64,000 nucleotides of DNA, taken from positions 5,642,001 through 5,706,000 of the forward strand of contig NC_062241.1 in the NCBI RefSeq assembly GCF_905475465.1, in the 5' to 3' direction. The DNA is from Pieris napi (Eukaryota; Arthropoda; Insecta; Lepidoptera; Pieridae). How positions within the stretch are numbered: position 1 is the first letter of the stretch; each line of letters opens with the position of its first letter. Positions 12,382-25,800 of this stretch are shown here, one piece after another. The notes beneath the pieces were generated by a model that did no database searches, was not told the DNA's origin, and was given only the letters and a program-made list of their open reading frames with translations. The position numbers and the translations under genes are program-made.

Positions 12382-13335
12382 ATAAGAGATCGAGGGAAGG
12401 TACGGTTTTGACCCTTCGTACGGTTTTCACATTTAATTTTTTTATTTTTCCATGAATCAATCACCTAATAACTTAAATTTATAGTCTATCTGAGATTCAT
12501 TTAAAAAAATGACAAATGATTTCATCTGATATTTCAACCATAATTATGATTTAAACTAATTATAGAATATCTACGAATCTGCCCCAACAACGGGGCACCT
12601 TCGTACAGTGTTGGGTGTACATTCATACGTTGTGGAGTAGTTCCCTACGTGCGATTAAAACGACACATATAAATCAAAATTATTTACTTAGCAATGAAAT
12701 TTAACACAAAAATAAAGATTTAACTTCTATTAAACAAAAATAAAATACTTTTCTTATAGTGAACAAAAATTAAGTGTTCGCGAAAAGAAAGACTAGGGAC
12801 AAAGTTTACTTCTAAATCATTAACGGTATCGGCTTACTGATTACCTAATTACCAATTTTTTAAGTATCGGTGATGTTATTATGGTACCTAGAAAAGAAAC
12901 CAAATGGCACTTTTCAATATTAACTATTAAAATTAAAAACTATTAAAAAAAATATTAAAATTAACAAGCATACGCTGCGTATGTGAACAATCGAATTCAA
13001 ATACCATAGAAATTACGAAAAATATTCGATATTTAATACTTTTACGTTATATCATTATCGGTTCGTGTGAGTGACAATAACACAGCATGCTTCTATTTGA
13101 ATCCCTTTTTTGAATGCCTAAATAAATGTTGGATATCTCTAGTTTTTTATTCAATATATCAATTAAAGTTATCATATAGAGAGTAGTATTTAGTATAAAG
13201 TTCATTATATGACCTGATTTAAATATCATTTTGACGAAACGAAAAATAGTATTGGATGATATAAAGTGTATTAATCTATAATTATAACATATTAGGAAAT
13301 TTGGTCCTGATAAGTTAGCTATTGGCTTGTTATTG
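12382..13335 (+). other. Unique AT-rich intergenic DNA
   Basis: No gene or recognised repeat was found. This sequence is absent from the other Gr units. Confidence 0.5.
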
Positions 13336-13610
13336 AGCAGTGTTGGCTTAGTGGCACGAGCGTGCGACTCTCATCCCTGAGGTTCGTAGGTTCGAGCCCC
13401 AGCTGTGCACCAATGGACTTTCTGGATATATGCACGTTCAACATTCGCTCGAACACTGAGGAACGCCTTAGACCCAAAATTTCGACGGCGTGTGTCAGGC
13501 ACAGGAGGCTGATCACTTTCTTGTTTATTAGATTTACAAATGATAATGAAACAGATACAGAAATCTGAGGCCAGGACCTAAAAAGGTTGTAGCGCCATTG
13601 ATTTATTTTA
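13336..13610 (+). mobile_element. tRNA-derived SINE
   Basis: The head resembles a tRNA gene. An A-box-like TGGCTTAGTGGCACGAGCG lies near 13344 and a B-box GGTTCGAGCCCC at 13389-13400, followed by a body shared with the minus-strand copy at 41965-42187 (GTGCACCAATGGACTTTC). It lacks a foldable acceptor stem, so it is a retroposon and not a tRNA gene. Confidence 0.75.
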
Positions 13611-13812
13611 TTTATTCTTAAGTGGTTGGAATCACATCAAATATTTTTTGATATTTGTCAGACCATCCTGTGACAACGTAATATAAAACTATAGCATGTT
13701 ACGAGTGTAACTGATGGTTTGGTGTAGGTACCTATAGAACCACTTCTGTGTACTTTCAAACATAGAAAAGGCCGTACAATTCAACAATTGTGTTTACGAT
13801 ACTTTAAGAGAA

Positions 13813-16319
13813 ATGTTTTTGTACAACAAAGAAAACAAAACTCAATCAAAACTTCTTAATTGTATAATGTACATCCGTTTATTGTTCGGGTTTTACTACA
13901 ATTCTCAGTCTTCTAAATTTATAGAATTTTTTAAGAGGTGCTACTGTGTAACACTTATTATTACATTGTTCATTTTAGCTCCCAAGTCAATGAATATTTT
14001 TCCATTGCATACTGTAGTTTTTGCAAAACTTTTATACTATGGAAAAATTCTCTTATCTTTATTCTATGAGAAATGGATTGTCAATTTCTTTGCATCAGTC
14101 TTTAGAATTGATGATATATTAGGATTTGAGTCCGTATTGATTTCCAGACAAGTGAGCGGTGTTTTTATATTCTTACTACTTACTTCTATATTCACATCGT
14201 GTATGTGTATCATCCAATATACATTTAACTTATTGTCTGCTATTCTTATATTATTTCTTATAAACGATCTACCTAAAATACTGGCGTTTTCAATAATATA
14301 CGATCGATTTAAAGAGCTCAGGGAGTGTCTAAATTGTAAATATATTGAGCTTAATGTAATCAAAAAGGATCAAGTTACATACAAAATTATTAACATTCGA
14401 AAATTTTTAGAAGTGTATAACAGTCTTTTAAGCACTATTCATGAAGCGCGTAGAGAGTTGGATGTCGGGGTAAGTTAATATTGTCTTTGCTTTAGCCCAA
14501 TATAACATTATAAAAATAAACGTAAATTTATCACATTTTTTAAATTACTCTGCTGTATTTCTGTTGATTGCTATTCAGCTTAAACTTCCAGTAAGCGAGA
14601 CTATCACACAAAATATTAACGCTATCTATTATCGCAAAATTGGTAATTGCAATATTCTGCTGGATTTAAAACAACTTCTTAGTTTTTCTAAGGATTATTA
14701 ATATCTTAAATCTTCAGTTTGAATAGAATATCACTGTAAATACATAAATGATTTCAAATAACTTCTTGAATCCAATCTTATAAAGGTTTAATATAAGATA
14801 AATGAATATCATAATGACAGTAGTGCCTTACACTGATTTCTACCAGATTTAACATTCAAAAACATTAAACCAACACGTCATATAATATAACCTCAATTCA
14901 TTTTTAAATAAAATCGATACGATACAATAATTATTGTATACATTTTCTTTTAATTCAGATATCCTGCAACATGCTGCTATACTATCCACAAATAATCGTT
15001 TTGTTATCAACAATGTTAAAGGCATACAATCACGAAGTAAGTCAAACTATTTAAAAGATGCTATTGTGTTCAACCCATACCGTAACAATGACCGTACCAA
15101 ATTGGCCGGCCGGATTCTCTCTAAACTAATATTTTATTGATAAATCATCAAATAGATGGTCAATTGAAGTGAAAGTCATGAACTTAGTTTGCATTATACA
15201 AGTTTTTAATTATTTTTCTAGACTCTTACGTACGTTTTCATAGACCTCTTGATCACAGCCTATATAGTATTACTGATGTTTATACCAGGAATTTTCTCAG
15301 AGTTGATACTTCATGAATACAAAAATATTATTGAGATTTTGATGAAACAACTTATAAGATGTGAAGGTAAATAATAATTTTTATTTCCTCTATGTACTTT
15401 TACTCACTATTAAAGAAGAAATAAATCCACAGGCATAAGAAACTTAAATTTGACATAATATGTACAAACCATCATAATACAGATTTCAACATTGTGTGTT
15501 TATAGAACATGCAACATTGAATAAGAATAAACATGAACGTCTACACATTTAGCCTACACAAAAGATACGATATTCCACTACTATCAAAATATCGTATCGT
15601 ATCGTAATGTCGAATGAGTATTAAAGGAGATATCCTGATCTTCTTTAAAAACTCTTTTGAGCAGACGGAGTACTTTTTTAACCTGCAACGCCTCGTGGTT
15701 CGCTACGCTTTTTTCTTGAAGGTACCCAAGTTGTATCGGTTCGGAAATACCTGAAATCACAGCTGGGTTAAAAAACGGTTAATCTATTATAACAATAAAA
15801 GTAATTAAGAAAAATTATACTGATTTTAAATACCTGATTATTTAAATTACAAACTGAAATACACTATTTTAATACAAACTTATTTACCTAGGTACCTATA
15901 TTACACTCCAGAAATGGATCTCAAAAACTAGTTAACCCATTTTGGTAGATGTTATGCTATTCTCTAAGCTGTATTTTCTCGATTTAACTTTAACACTTTC
16001 GACGTTTAGCTCACGTGCTTGGATGCCTTAATATAAATAATAATCAAAAATAAAAATTATCCAACTCCAACAGTATCAGATAAATCCATTAAATATTATA
16101 TAACTTAATTTTTAATAGTTACATTTCTGTCTGGGTATTACAGACTCATCACTTCGTATGGAGATGCAACATGCGTTGGACTACATGATAATGCGACCGT
16201 ATAGATTTAATTTATTTGGTGCGATTTCTCTTAAACTCTCATTACCTCTAACTTTAGCCAGTTTGATGGCAAGTGACCTTGTTGTGGTCTTACAATTTAC
16301 CAAAGTTTTGAATTATTAA
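13813..16319 (+). CDS. Gustatory receptor type-B, intact (four exons, 351 aa)
   Basis: Exons are 13813-14469 (219 codons), 14959-15036 (26 codons), 15222-15366 (48 codons + 1 nt) and 16144-16319 (stop TAA). Intron phases 0, 0 and 1 and exon sizes match the type-A genes almost exactly, though the proteins are very different. This shared structure supports both gene models. Exon 1 is strongly hydrophobic. Exon 3 ends LIRCE, like ELVRCE in type A. The tail is SLPLTLASLMASDLVVVLQF plus seven residues, so LQF of the family motif is kept but the TY pair is replaced by SD. It is the only unbroken type-B gene in the window; relics of others flank it. Probably a chemosensory receptor of unknown ligand. 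Confidence 0.75.
15685..15752 (+). repeat. Fragment of a common lepidopteran repeat
   Basis: The segment CTTGAAGGTACCCAAGTTGT...GGTTCGGAAATACC matches, from memory, the end of a dispersed lepidopteran repeat whose earlier part appears at 38432-38534. It lies in intron 3 of Gr-B. Confidence 0.45.
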
Positions 16320-16869
16320 CATATAATAATTATAGTAACATTTATCGTCTTTAGATTGGAACATTGATATGTGGTTTATTGTCGCTTTTCATGCTTTTCA
16401 TTATTTTCCACAAACATAAATATATGTATCGTTTTAAACAGGCACAGGCAATTGCATACAGGCATATGCATTTTTAGATGATATGAAAGCTATTACTACT
16501 GTAGTCTGTACTGAGCGTAAGGACGGCACAAATTTCGAACAATTTCAACAATCTGTGCCTTCTAAGCGTTTCATTTACAGTTTCATTTATTTCATCAGAA
16601 ATTAAGCAGTGCTAAAGGTAATATATGTCAGAGTCTTTTTACTATCAATGTATTTCTTAGGAATCATTAAAAACAATATGTTAGTAGACTTTGTGGCTTG
16701 TTTATTCGTAGATTTTCGATTCGATAGCTTTACCTTGTAGCATATACAGATAAGGCTTAATTATTACTTGCCTAGTCAAGGTTCTATAATGTAATTGGAA
16801 TGTAGAAATAGAATTGAGTATTGATTTTGAATTGTATACGAACAGACACGGTAACTATAAGTCGAAATC

Positions 16870-19800
16870 ATGTTTTCGTTCAGAAAATTTTCAGTAATTA
16901 ATTGTATTCTAGCAATTCGTATCTGTTTCGGACATTTCTGCGAATTGTCTACATCGAAACGGGTTAACTTCGTTTGCAAATACTATTGTATAGTATTTTA
17001 TATATGGCAAATTATTTTTTTGTACAAACATTTACTTCTCGCACATACTTTTACTTCTACACATCTATACATACAAGTCATACTTGTATGCTTCAAATCT
17101 ATATCTAATGCACTCATTGCGGTTTTTTTTAAGGAGTCATATTTTATAAAATATTGTGCAGATGTTGAGACGATTGATAAAGTATTACGATTCAATGTAA
17201 AGTACACTATTTATTCAATTGTTGTTTACGGAATGTCTTTAATATACTACATTATAATCGCCATTTTCATATTTAAAACTTATAACGAAGGTGGTTTCTT
17301 CGAGTTTTGCTCGTATTACGTATCCGACGTTTCTGTATTGCTTGCTTCCATTGTTATTTCGTTGAGTTACGAAATGTTTTGGACTCGAATGAAATTATTG
17401 AAGGATTACGTTAAGCAATACGTTCACAATGGAGACTTGACTGTTGAGTCGAAGAACTTCCACTTGAAACAGTTTACACATGTTTACAAAAGTCTTTTAG
17501 ATGCTGTGAAAGATGCGAATGCTGCTCTCAAAATAAAGGTCAGTATTTTCTCTCTATTATGCATTTTAACCATAACCACTTGTAATTTATTTCGTGGAAT
17601 AATTTTATGATGAACATCAATTAGATGATTAATTCGAGCCGATAATATATTTCTGCTTTTATGTAATTAAATTTTACTCATATAAAATTAAATACATAGA
17701 ACAAATAAATAAAAACCTAATTAAATACAGACCAACTTCATAATAAAACATAATTTTTTAGATGTTTATCGACACAATTTTTATATTCAGCAAGATGGTT
17801 ACTGAGACTCATTTTCATATCATTGCCGTCATTTCAGATGTGAGTATATTTATATTCTATTGTTTTGTATCATTTAATAAACACGCACTTTCTGACAGCT
17901 TCGACCAATTAGATTTATACTCTTTTTTTCATAAAACTACTTAACTTTAATTTCACTGTTTTGAGTAAGTAGTTTCTTTTAAGCTGTAATGAAAAAAAAC
18001 AGATTTGTACTTACGTAAATATTAACTGATTTCTTTTTTATGAAAATGAGAATATCTAAAGTTGTTAATTTGGAAAGAACGCTAGTTATTCTGTTTAGTT
18101 GTTGCTCAAGTTTTGCATATTATTTGTTTACTTTTCCTTTTTTGTTAGGTTTGTCAACTCTTTATAATAAGTAACTGTATTGATAATATCACATATTTTA
18201 TTTAAGTTATATATTTAGTGTATTTCCTGATTTTTTTCCTATCGTTCTAGGGGTTTTCTTTGTACATGATTCTGCCAATAACCAGTATTTTAGCACATTT
18301 TTTCCTAATTTTTCTGAGCGTAATATTTTTAGAGTTGGTTCTAAAGGAATATGAGGAAATAAAAGGCATGATAGCTCTCGAGTTAGTGAGATGTGAAGGT
18401 AAATGACAAATACTTTAATAATTATTCTAAACCTCTTATTCATAAAATCAAAATTAGTGTAATCGTACTTAAATTACCAAATTTTTCGTCTGTTTCTGTC
18501 TTGCGTTTTCGCTGTGAACAAAAGTGATTAAGTTAAAATGGTGCCTGTACGAGCCAAGGCTGTACATTTTGCTCGGTTAGGCTTCCTTAGTTTTATAAGC
18601 TTAATTATTTCCTATGTAAGTACGTGCCAGGGATCGTACACAAGCGTGATGTTTTTATAAGTACGTGCCAGGGCTCGTACATCCCAAGCATCCGCGAGCG
18701 TGATGTTTTTATTATGTAAGTACGTGCTCTGGCTGTACGGTTTGGTCACTTATAAGCATGACGATTTCCTAAATCGTTGGAGTATCACCCCGGGAGCATA
18801 GCCAGACGTAGGCACTCTCTCTGTTTGTTAGATTGCAATTAACATAATAGTTATTATTTCGCTCATAGTCTATTGTATAACGCGAGTGATAAATATAGAG
18901 TAAGTTCAATTTATTCTATTATTTCGAACCCCTGATGACCCAGGAACCGTACATTTTGGTCCTTTGAGCTATCCGGGAATAGCGGGTCTTTCGCGTACAG
19001 TTGATCGCGTTCGCGTTTTTCTCCGTCATCCTGAAGATCGGCGCCGTGGAAAAACATCCCACTGCTGGTTTGTTGGGTCGTCAAGCAAGTAAGAAAATAT
19101 CATCCGCATCAATAGAAAAGAGGAGAGCAAGGAGAAGGAGGATCCATAGCGGTCGAAAAGGGAGGTAAGCGACAGTGAGTCCGCTCCCAATATTCTCAAG
19201 AACCCATAGCGGTCAAATAGGGAGGCAAGCGACAGTAAGTCCGCTCCCAATATTTTCAAGAACCCATAGCGGTCAATTAGGGAGGCAAGCGACAGTGAGT
19301 CCGCTCCCAATATTCTCAAGAACCCATAGCGGTCAAATAGGGAGGCAAGCGACAGTAAGTCCGCTCCCAATATTTTCAAGAACCCATAGCGGTCAATTAG
19401 GGAGGCAAGCGACAGTGAGTCCGCTCCCAACATTTTCAAGGACCCATAGCGGTCAAAAAGTATATCAGCGTCCTTCCAACCTAGAAGAAGGCAAAGGACG
19501 TTTTTTCAGCATAATAACTAAGTAATCCCTTTCGAAAAAGGGCAAGTTATACAGCACTTTTACACGCCATTGTTAATTGGGGCATTATATTAATAAATCA
19601 TTATGAATAAGTTATACCAAGAACAACTTACAGTATGGGGGGATATTCAAAAATTAATAAATAACTACAATAAGGACGGAGCAGAAAGAAAAAGGAAGCC
19701 CGACTATTTTGAGAGGCGGCTGTTTCAGTTGGAAGATTTGTGGGAAAAATTTCAATCCAACCATGACCGCATGTTAATAGAGCTTAGCCCAGAGCATAAG

Positions 19801-22800
19801 TACTTTCAGGAAATGGAGTTTGAAAGAACAGAGGAAAATTACCGTTCAATAAAAGAAAAATTGAGTCAGGCCTACAAAGACATAATAATCGAAACACCAA
19901 AGGCAAGTACTAGTGCGAGCGAGTCTGAGGAACAAGGAACGGCTGGAAGACAAGAATCGGCTCAGTCACCACAAGGGTTTAATATCAATGCTATAAAAAA
20001 CAAGGGGTATTCGCAAAAGACTACGGAACTGCTCAGCATGCAGGAGGTGTTATTCAGGACCTCCGAACACCATTCTATTCAATTTAATATAGAGTCCACC
20101 AATGACAAGTGGGAACTCATGGAAATATGGGAGGGTGTAAAGTCGCGTTGGGATGGGATTTATAACCGTCACCTAGAGATAGACATCGAACTCGCGGGAA
20201 CTTTCCCGGAATATCAAGAAAAATATTTCGAACAGGCAGAAGAATTTATGCGCCAAAGGAAGGAGATGAATCTCAAATTGCGCTCTATCACCCCGAATGA
20301 GAAATTAACCCCACGTATAGAAATACCTATATTTAACGGAAGTTTTGAAAAATGGGTATCATTCCGGGACTTATTCGAACAAAGTATTCACAAAAATTCA
20401 AGCCTTTCCAACGCAGAAAAAATGCAATATTTAAAATCAAGGTTAAGAGAGGAACCCGAGAGGCTCATACATCAATTACAAGTTAGCAACGAAAATTATG
20501 ACGCATGCTGGAGAATTATTACGAACAGATACGACAACAAAAAACATATTTTAACTTCGTATCTAAATAGTTTTATGCAGCTTCCAAGGATTGAAAAGGA
20601 CAATCTGGGGCAAATTAAAAAACTTCACGATGTCACCTTGGAATGCTTGAATGGGCTCAAAATTTTAGGGATTCGCATAGAGCATTGGGACACCATTATA
20701 ATTCATATTCTGTCGCAAAAACTAGACTATGACACCTATCAAACATATATTTCATCACTAGAGCATCCCAAAGAGTTACCGGTGCTTAAAGATTTAATGG
20801 ATTTCCTAGAAAAAACATTTACTGCTTTGGAAACAACAAGTAATCAACCTCAGCAGAGTCTTGTTACAAAACGTCAACCTCGGCCTTATTATAAGCCGTT
20901 CAACAATAAATTCGTGTCATCGCAAGTGAGCAATCGAGGCCAAGACAGTATCGATAGAAACACGTGCTGTAAAATATGCAAATCACCTAATCATGTCACG
21001 TTTAATTGTAAATTCTTTATAGGCATGAATTATAAAGAAAGGCTTGATACAGTTTTAGGACTGCAGATATGTATTAATTGTTTCTGTAACCACGATGTCA
21101 AGGATTGTGCTTCAACAAGCAGATGTAGAGTTTGCTATCAGAAGCATAATACAAAGTTACATAATGCATTAAATAATTCGAACTCGCCTAATCGCCCATC
21201 TACAAGCAAATTTCAATATAAAAATTATCCAAGGGAACAGTCGAAAAGGATATACACGACCTCTAAGGATTTTTCAGAAGTCCTCTTAGCAACAGCAAAA
21301 ATTAAAGTTTTAGGGGTTAATGGAAAAACCTACCTCATGCGCGCACTTATTGACCAGGGGTCTCAAATATCAATCATTAGCGAAAAGGCAGCACAGTTGT
21401 TAAAACTAAAGAGGGAAGGCTGTTATGGTGTTATCTCAGGAGTGGGGGAAAACACACAACGAATCAAGGGTCAGGTTACATTGACCTGTTCTTCTATTCA
21501 CACCAATTATACACTAAAATCAAAAGTGTTTATTATGAATAATTTAGTGCATAAATTGCCAAATAACTCCTTTAATATGCCGTCATGGCCATATATACAA
21601 AATATCGAGTTGGCAGATCCCGAATTTAATAAAAGCAGCCAAATAGATATATTATTTGGGGCCGATGTCTACTCTGAAATTATTATGAGTGGAATATTAA
21701 GAGGGGAAAATCCCTCACAACCTATAGCGCAACAGACACGATTGGGATGGATCTTATGTGGGAAACTAAAGTCATATCATTGCAACGTCATACTAAATAG
21801 CACTGAAGACTTACAGAGATTTTGGGAAATAGAAGACATTGAAGAGTCTCCATCAGTAGTGTCCTCGGAAGACCAATATTGTCTTGAGTTGTATAAAAAC
21901 ACAACACTGCGCCAAGCAAATGGAAGGTACAAGGTACGACTTCCATTAAAAGATAACTTTGAAAAAAGTTTAGGTCTGTCAAAACCAACGGCTGTAGCAC
22001 AATTTCATAGCCTGGAGCGGAAATTAGCGAAGCAACCCAAAATCGCGAGGCAATATAAAGACTTTATAAATGAGTATAAAGACTTAGGGCACATGTCTCT
22101 TGTCGGAAACAAGGGCTCGGAAATTGGGTATTATTTACCCCATCATTGTGTAACCCGGGAACACTCGGAAACCACAAAACTACGTGTTGTGTTCAACGGG
22201 TCAGCAAAGACATCAACGGGAATTAGTTTAAACGATGTTATGTATACAGGCCCCAACCTACAACAAGACTTGCAATCCCTTATATTAAAATGGCGAAGTT
22301 TTCGATATGTATACACCGCAGACGTGGAGAAAATGTTCCGAAATATTGACATCTTTGAGTGTGATCAGAAAATGCAAAAAATTATTTGGCGGGACACACA
22401 AACTCAACCGTTACAGGAATACGAACTAACAACTGTAACGTATGGCACAAAGGCGGCGCCCTTTTTAGCCATGATGACGCTAAAACAACTAGCTATCGAT
22501 GAGAGACGTCGGTTTCCACGGGCAGCGGAAATTACAGAACAAGCATTCTATACAGATGACTTAATTTATGGCGCCCATTCTATAGAAGAAGGATGCAGCA
22601 TGGTAACAGAGTTACAGGATTTGTTGCAGACAGGGGGTTTTATGTTAAGAAAATGGGCTTCCAACGATCCAAGAATATTGAAAAGGCTTTCGGAAAAAAT
22701 TAACAGGGATCAGAATCAACAAATATTTACGTTTAAAGGGGATCTTATTTCAAAAACATTAGGGGTATACTGGAACCCGAAGGAAGACTGCTTTATGTTT

Positions 22801-25800
22801 CAATCATCATTTGATTTCTCGAATAAAACAACCAAAAGAGCGCTGTTGTCAGATATATCGAAGCTATTTGACCCACTAGGTTGGTTAGCGCCTGCAATCA
22901 CGGCCATGAAAATAATTTTTCAAGAAGTGTGGAAGCAAAACATTAAGTGGGATGATCAAATCCCTACTTCTATTATGAAAAAATGGAAGCAATTTAAAGA
23001 AGAGTTAGAACTAAGTATTTCTAATATAAGAATCCCTAGATGGCTACAAACAAGTCCGGACAGCGCAATAGAGCTACATGGATTTTGTGATGCATCAAAC
23101 AAAGCATATGCCGCAGTTGTTTACTGTCGAATAAACAACAAGGTCTCATTGGTGGCAGCCAAAACAAAATTGGTACCCATCAAAGGGAAAATCTCAATCC
23201 CGAGAGGTGAATTATGTGGAGCAGTTTTATTAACAAAGTTACTTATTAAAGTAAAAACATGCTTTGGGAATAATAACATTAAGTCTTATGGTTGGACGGA
23301 CTCTATGGTAACATTGGGGTGGATACAGGGACAACCTGAGAAATGGAAGCCGTTTGTAAGCAACAGAGTTAAGCAAATTTGTCAAGACATGCCGTCAAAT
23401 ACATGGCGCTATGTTAAATCAGAGGAAAACCCTGCAGATTGCGCCAGTCGGGGTGTTTCCGTTAAACAACTGGAAAGGCACTCTCTATGGTGGAGTGGTC
23501 CATCATGGCTGCCCTTATATAAGAATAACGAAGAAACTCCGTTATATTTTACGAAGGAAGAAGAGAAAAAGCAATATTTAGTTAATTTCGTACAAGGTAT
23601 AGATAGCACAGTAAAAGGAATCATACAAAATTGCAGTAGTTTCTCACGTGCAATCAGAATAGTTGCCTGGATATTACGGCTTTTACCAAAAAATAAGGGA
23701 AGAAGGCAACGGCATCTTACATTAGCTGAAATCAAAGAAGCAAAATGGAAGATAATTCGTCACGTACAAGAAGACGAATTCTCCTATGAAATTGAGAACT
23801 TGAGAAGAAAGGAGAACATTAATAAAAGCAAACTGATTACATTGAATCCATATCTTGGAGAGGATGGCCTTCTTCGTGTGGGGGGAAGGTTACGGAATGC
23901 CTTTATTAGTAAAGACATGCAACATCCAATCATAATTTCGCATACTGGTAGGCTGACTGACTTAATAATAGACCAAGCACATAAGCTTACTTTTCATGGC
24001 GGCCCTCGCCTAACATTATCACTTATCAGACAGAAGTACTGGATTGTAGGCGGTAATAGAGCAGTGAAGAGGCAATTGAGGTTATGTGTAACATGTGTCA
24101 AAAATAACCCTCGAATGCAATATCAATTAATGGGCGACTTGCCCGAACCTCGGTGTAATCCGACACGACCGTTTAAGCATACGGGAGTTGATTTTACAGG
24201 ATTTATCCTAATAAAGAGTAGCAAAGGACGAGGTATCAAGTGCACAAAGGGTTACATAGCCGTATTCATATGCATGGCTACAAAGGCGGTGCATTTAGAA
24301 GTAGTATCTGACTTAACTACTTCGGCTTTTCTAGCAGCATTAAAAAGAATGGCGGCCCGAAGAGGGGCTCCGGAACATATTTATAGTGATAATGGCACAA
24401 ATTTTATTGGTGCAAATCGTATACTTGACGCCGAGTATAACGAATTAAAACAAGCATTCACAAGTGAACAATTCGCCACCACAATTACGGACATGGAAAT
24501 AAACTGGCATTTCAATGCACCTGCATGGCCTTCTGCTGGCGGATTATGGGAAGCAGCTGTAAAAAGCTTAAAGGCTCATACAAAGAAGGTAATCGGAGAT
24601 CAAAAATTCACGTATGAAGAGCTCGCAACACTCTTATCGCAGTTAGAAGCCTGTCTAAATACTAGGCCTTTATGTCCAATTTCAGAAGATCCAGAGGACA
24701 TAAACTTTCTAACACCCGCTCATTTCTTAACTGGTGGGCCGACACTTTCATTGTTGCCCACCGAGAATGACTTACGAACAAGATGGTACTTAGTGGAGAA
24801 AACTTTCCAAGATATATGGAAGAGGTGGCAGTCGGAGTACTTGCCCACCTTGACATCCCGTAGTAAATGGCAAAAACCACGAGAAAACTTAAAATTACAA
24901 GATTTGGTTGCCATTCACGATGCTAATTTACCGCCTGGAAAGTGGGCTATGGGCAGAGTTGTAGAGTTACATCCGGGCACTGACAACATCGTAAGAGTAG
25001 TCTCGCTAAAGACAAAGAACGGAATAATCAAACGTCCTATTGTCAAATTAAGTCCCTTACCAGTGCAGGACAATAGTAAAACAGCAGCCGAAAATAAGGA
25101 GCCACGCATAACAAAACCACGGCCCGTAATACGAAAGGGTCTTGGTAACGTCTTAATGATAATGCTTTCATTCATATATTTCATAACATACGTATCAGCC
25201 ACGCAACCGATAAACTATAATATAAGTACATTCAACAATAATAAGGGGTTATACTTAGACAAAATAAGCAATATGCAATTAATTCAAGAAAAATGGAAAA
25301 TCGTTGTTTACTATGACATGAACCCCTATTGGGAAGGAGAAAAGGCATTCGAACAATATTTTAAAACTTTACAAGGCATGTGTTCTGACCTCAATGAAAA
25401 AACACATTGCGAAATTACTATGAACCAATTACGTCACGGCTTCGAGGAACTCAAATACTACGATCAGGTGTTGCTTACACAGCACCCGGGCACGCGCTCG
25501 AAGCGGCGTCGGCGCGGCCTTATCAACGGTGTCGGTTACGCAGCACACGCTCTATTCGGAGTATTAGATGAGTCATTCGCTGAGCAATATCAAAGGGATA
25601 TCACTTTAGTTAAAGAAAATGAGCAGCATTTGGCAAACCTGTGGAAAAATCAGACGTCTGTTCTGGAAGCTGAATACAATCTCATGAAGCGTTCAGAGGA
25701 AGAAAATTATAATTTACGAAAATTAATAAATCGACACGCAAACGAAGTGAAGAAGGCTATTAGTACTCAAGTTACTGAAATCAATAGTCTAGAGCGTATT

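Noticed and set aside
13336..13610. tRNA gene
   Set aside because: A- and B-boxes are present but no acceptor stem pairs, and a SINE body follows. The copies at 41965 and 61951 were rejected as tRNA genes for the same reason.
19143..19460. CRISPR-like array
   Set aside because: The 60-bp units are contiguous, without spacers, inside a eukaryotic retrotransposon leader.
19026..19525. Repeat-peptide genes on either strand of the BEL leader (137 and 116 codons)
   Set aside because: Openness follows from the 60-bp period. No independent evidence of translation. Kept only as an observation.
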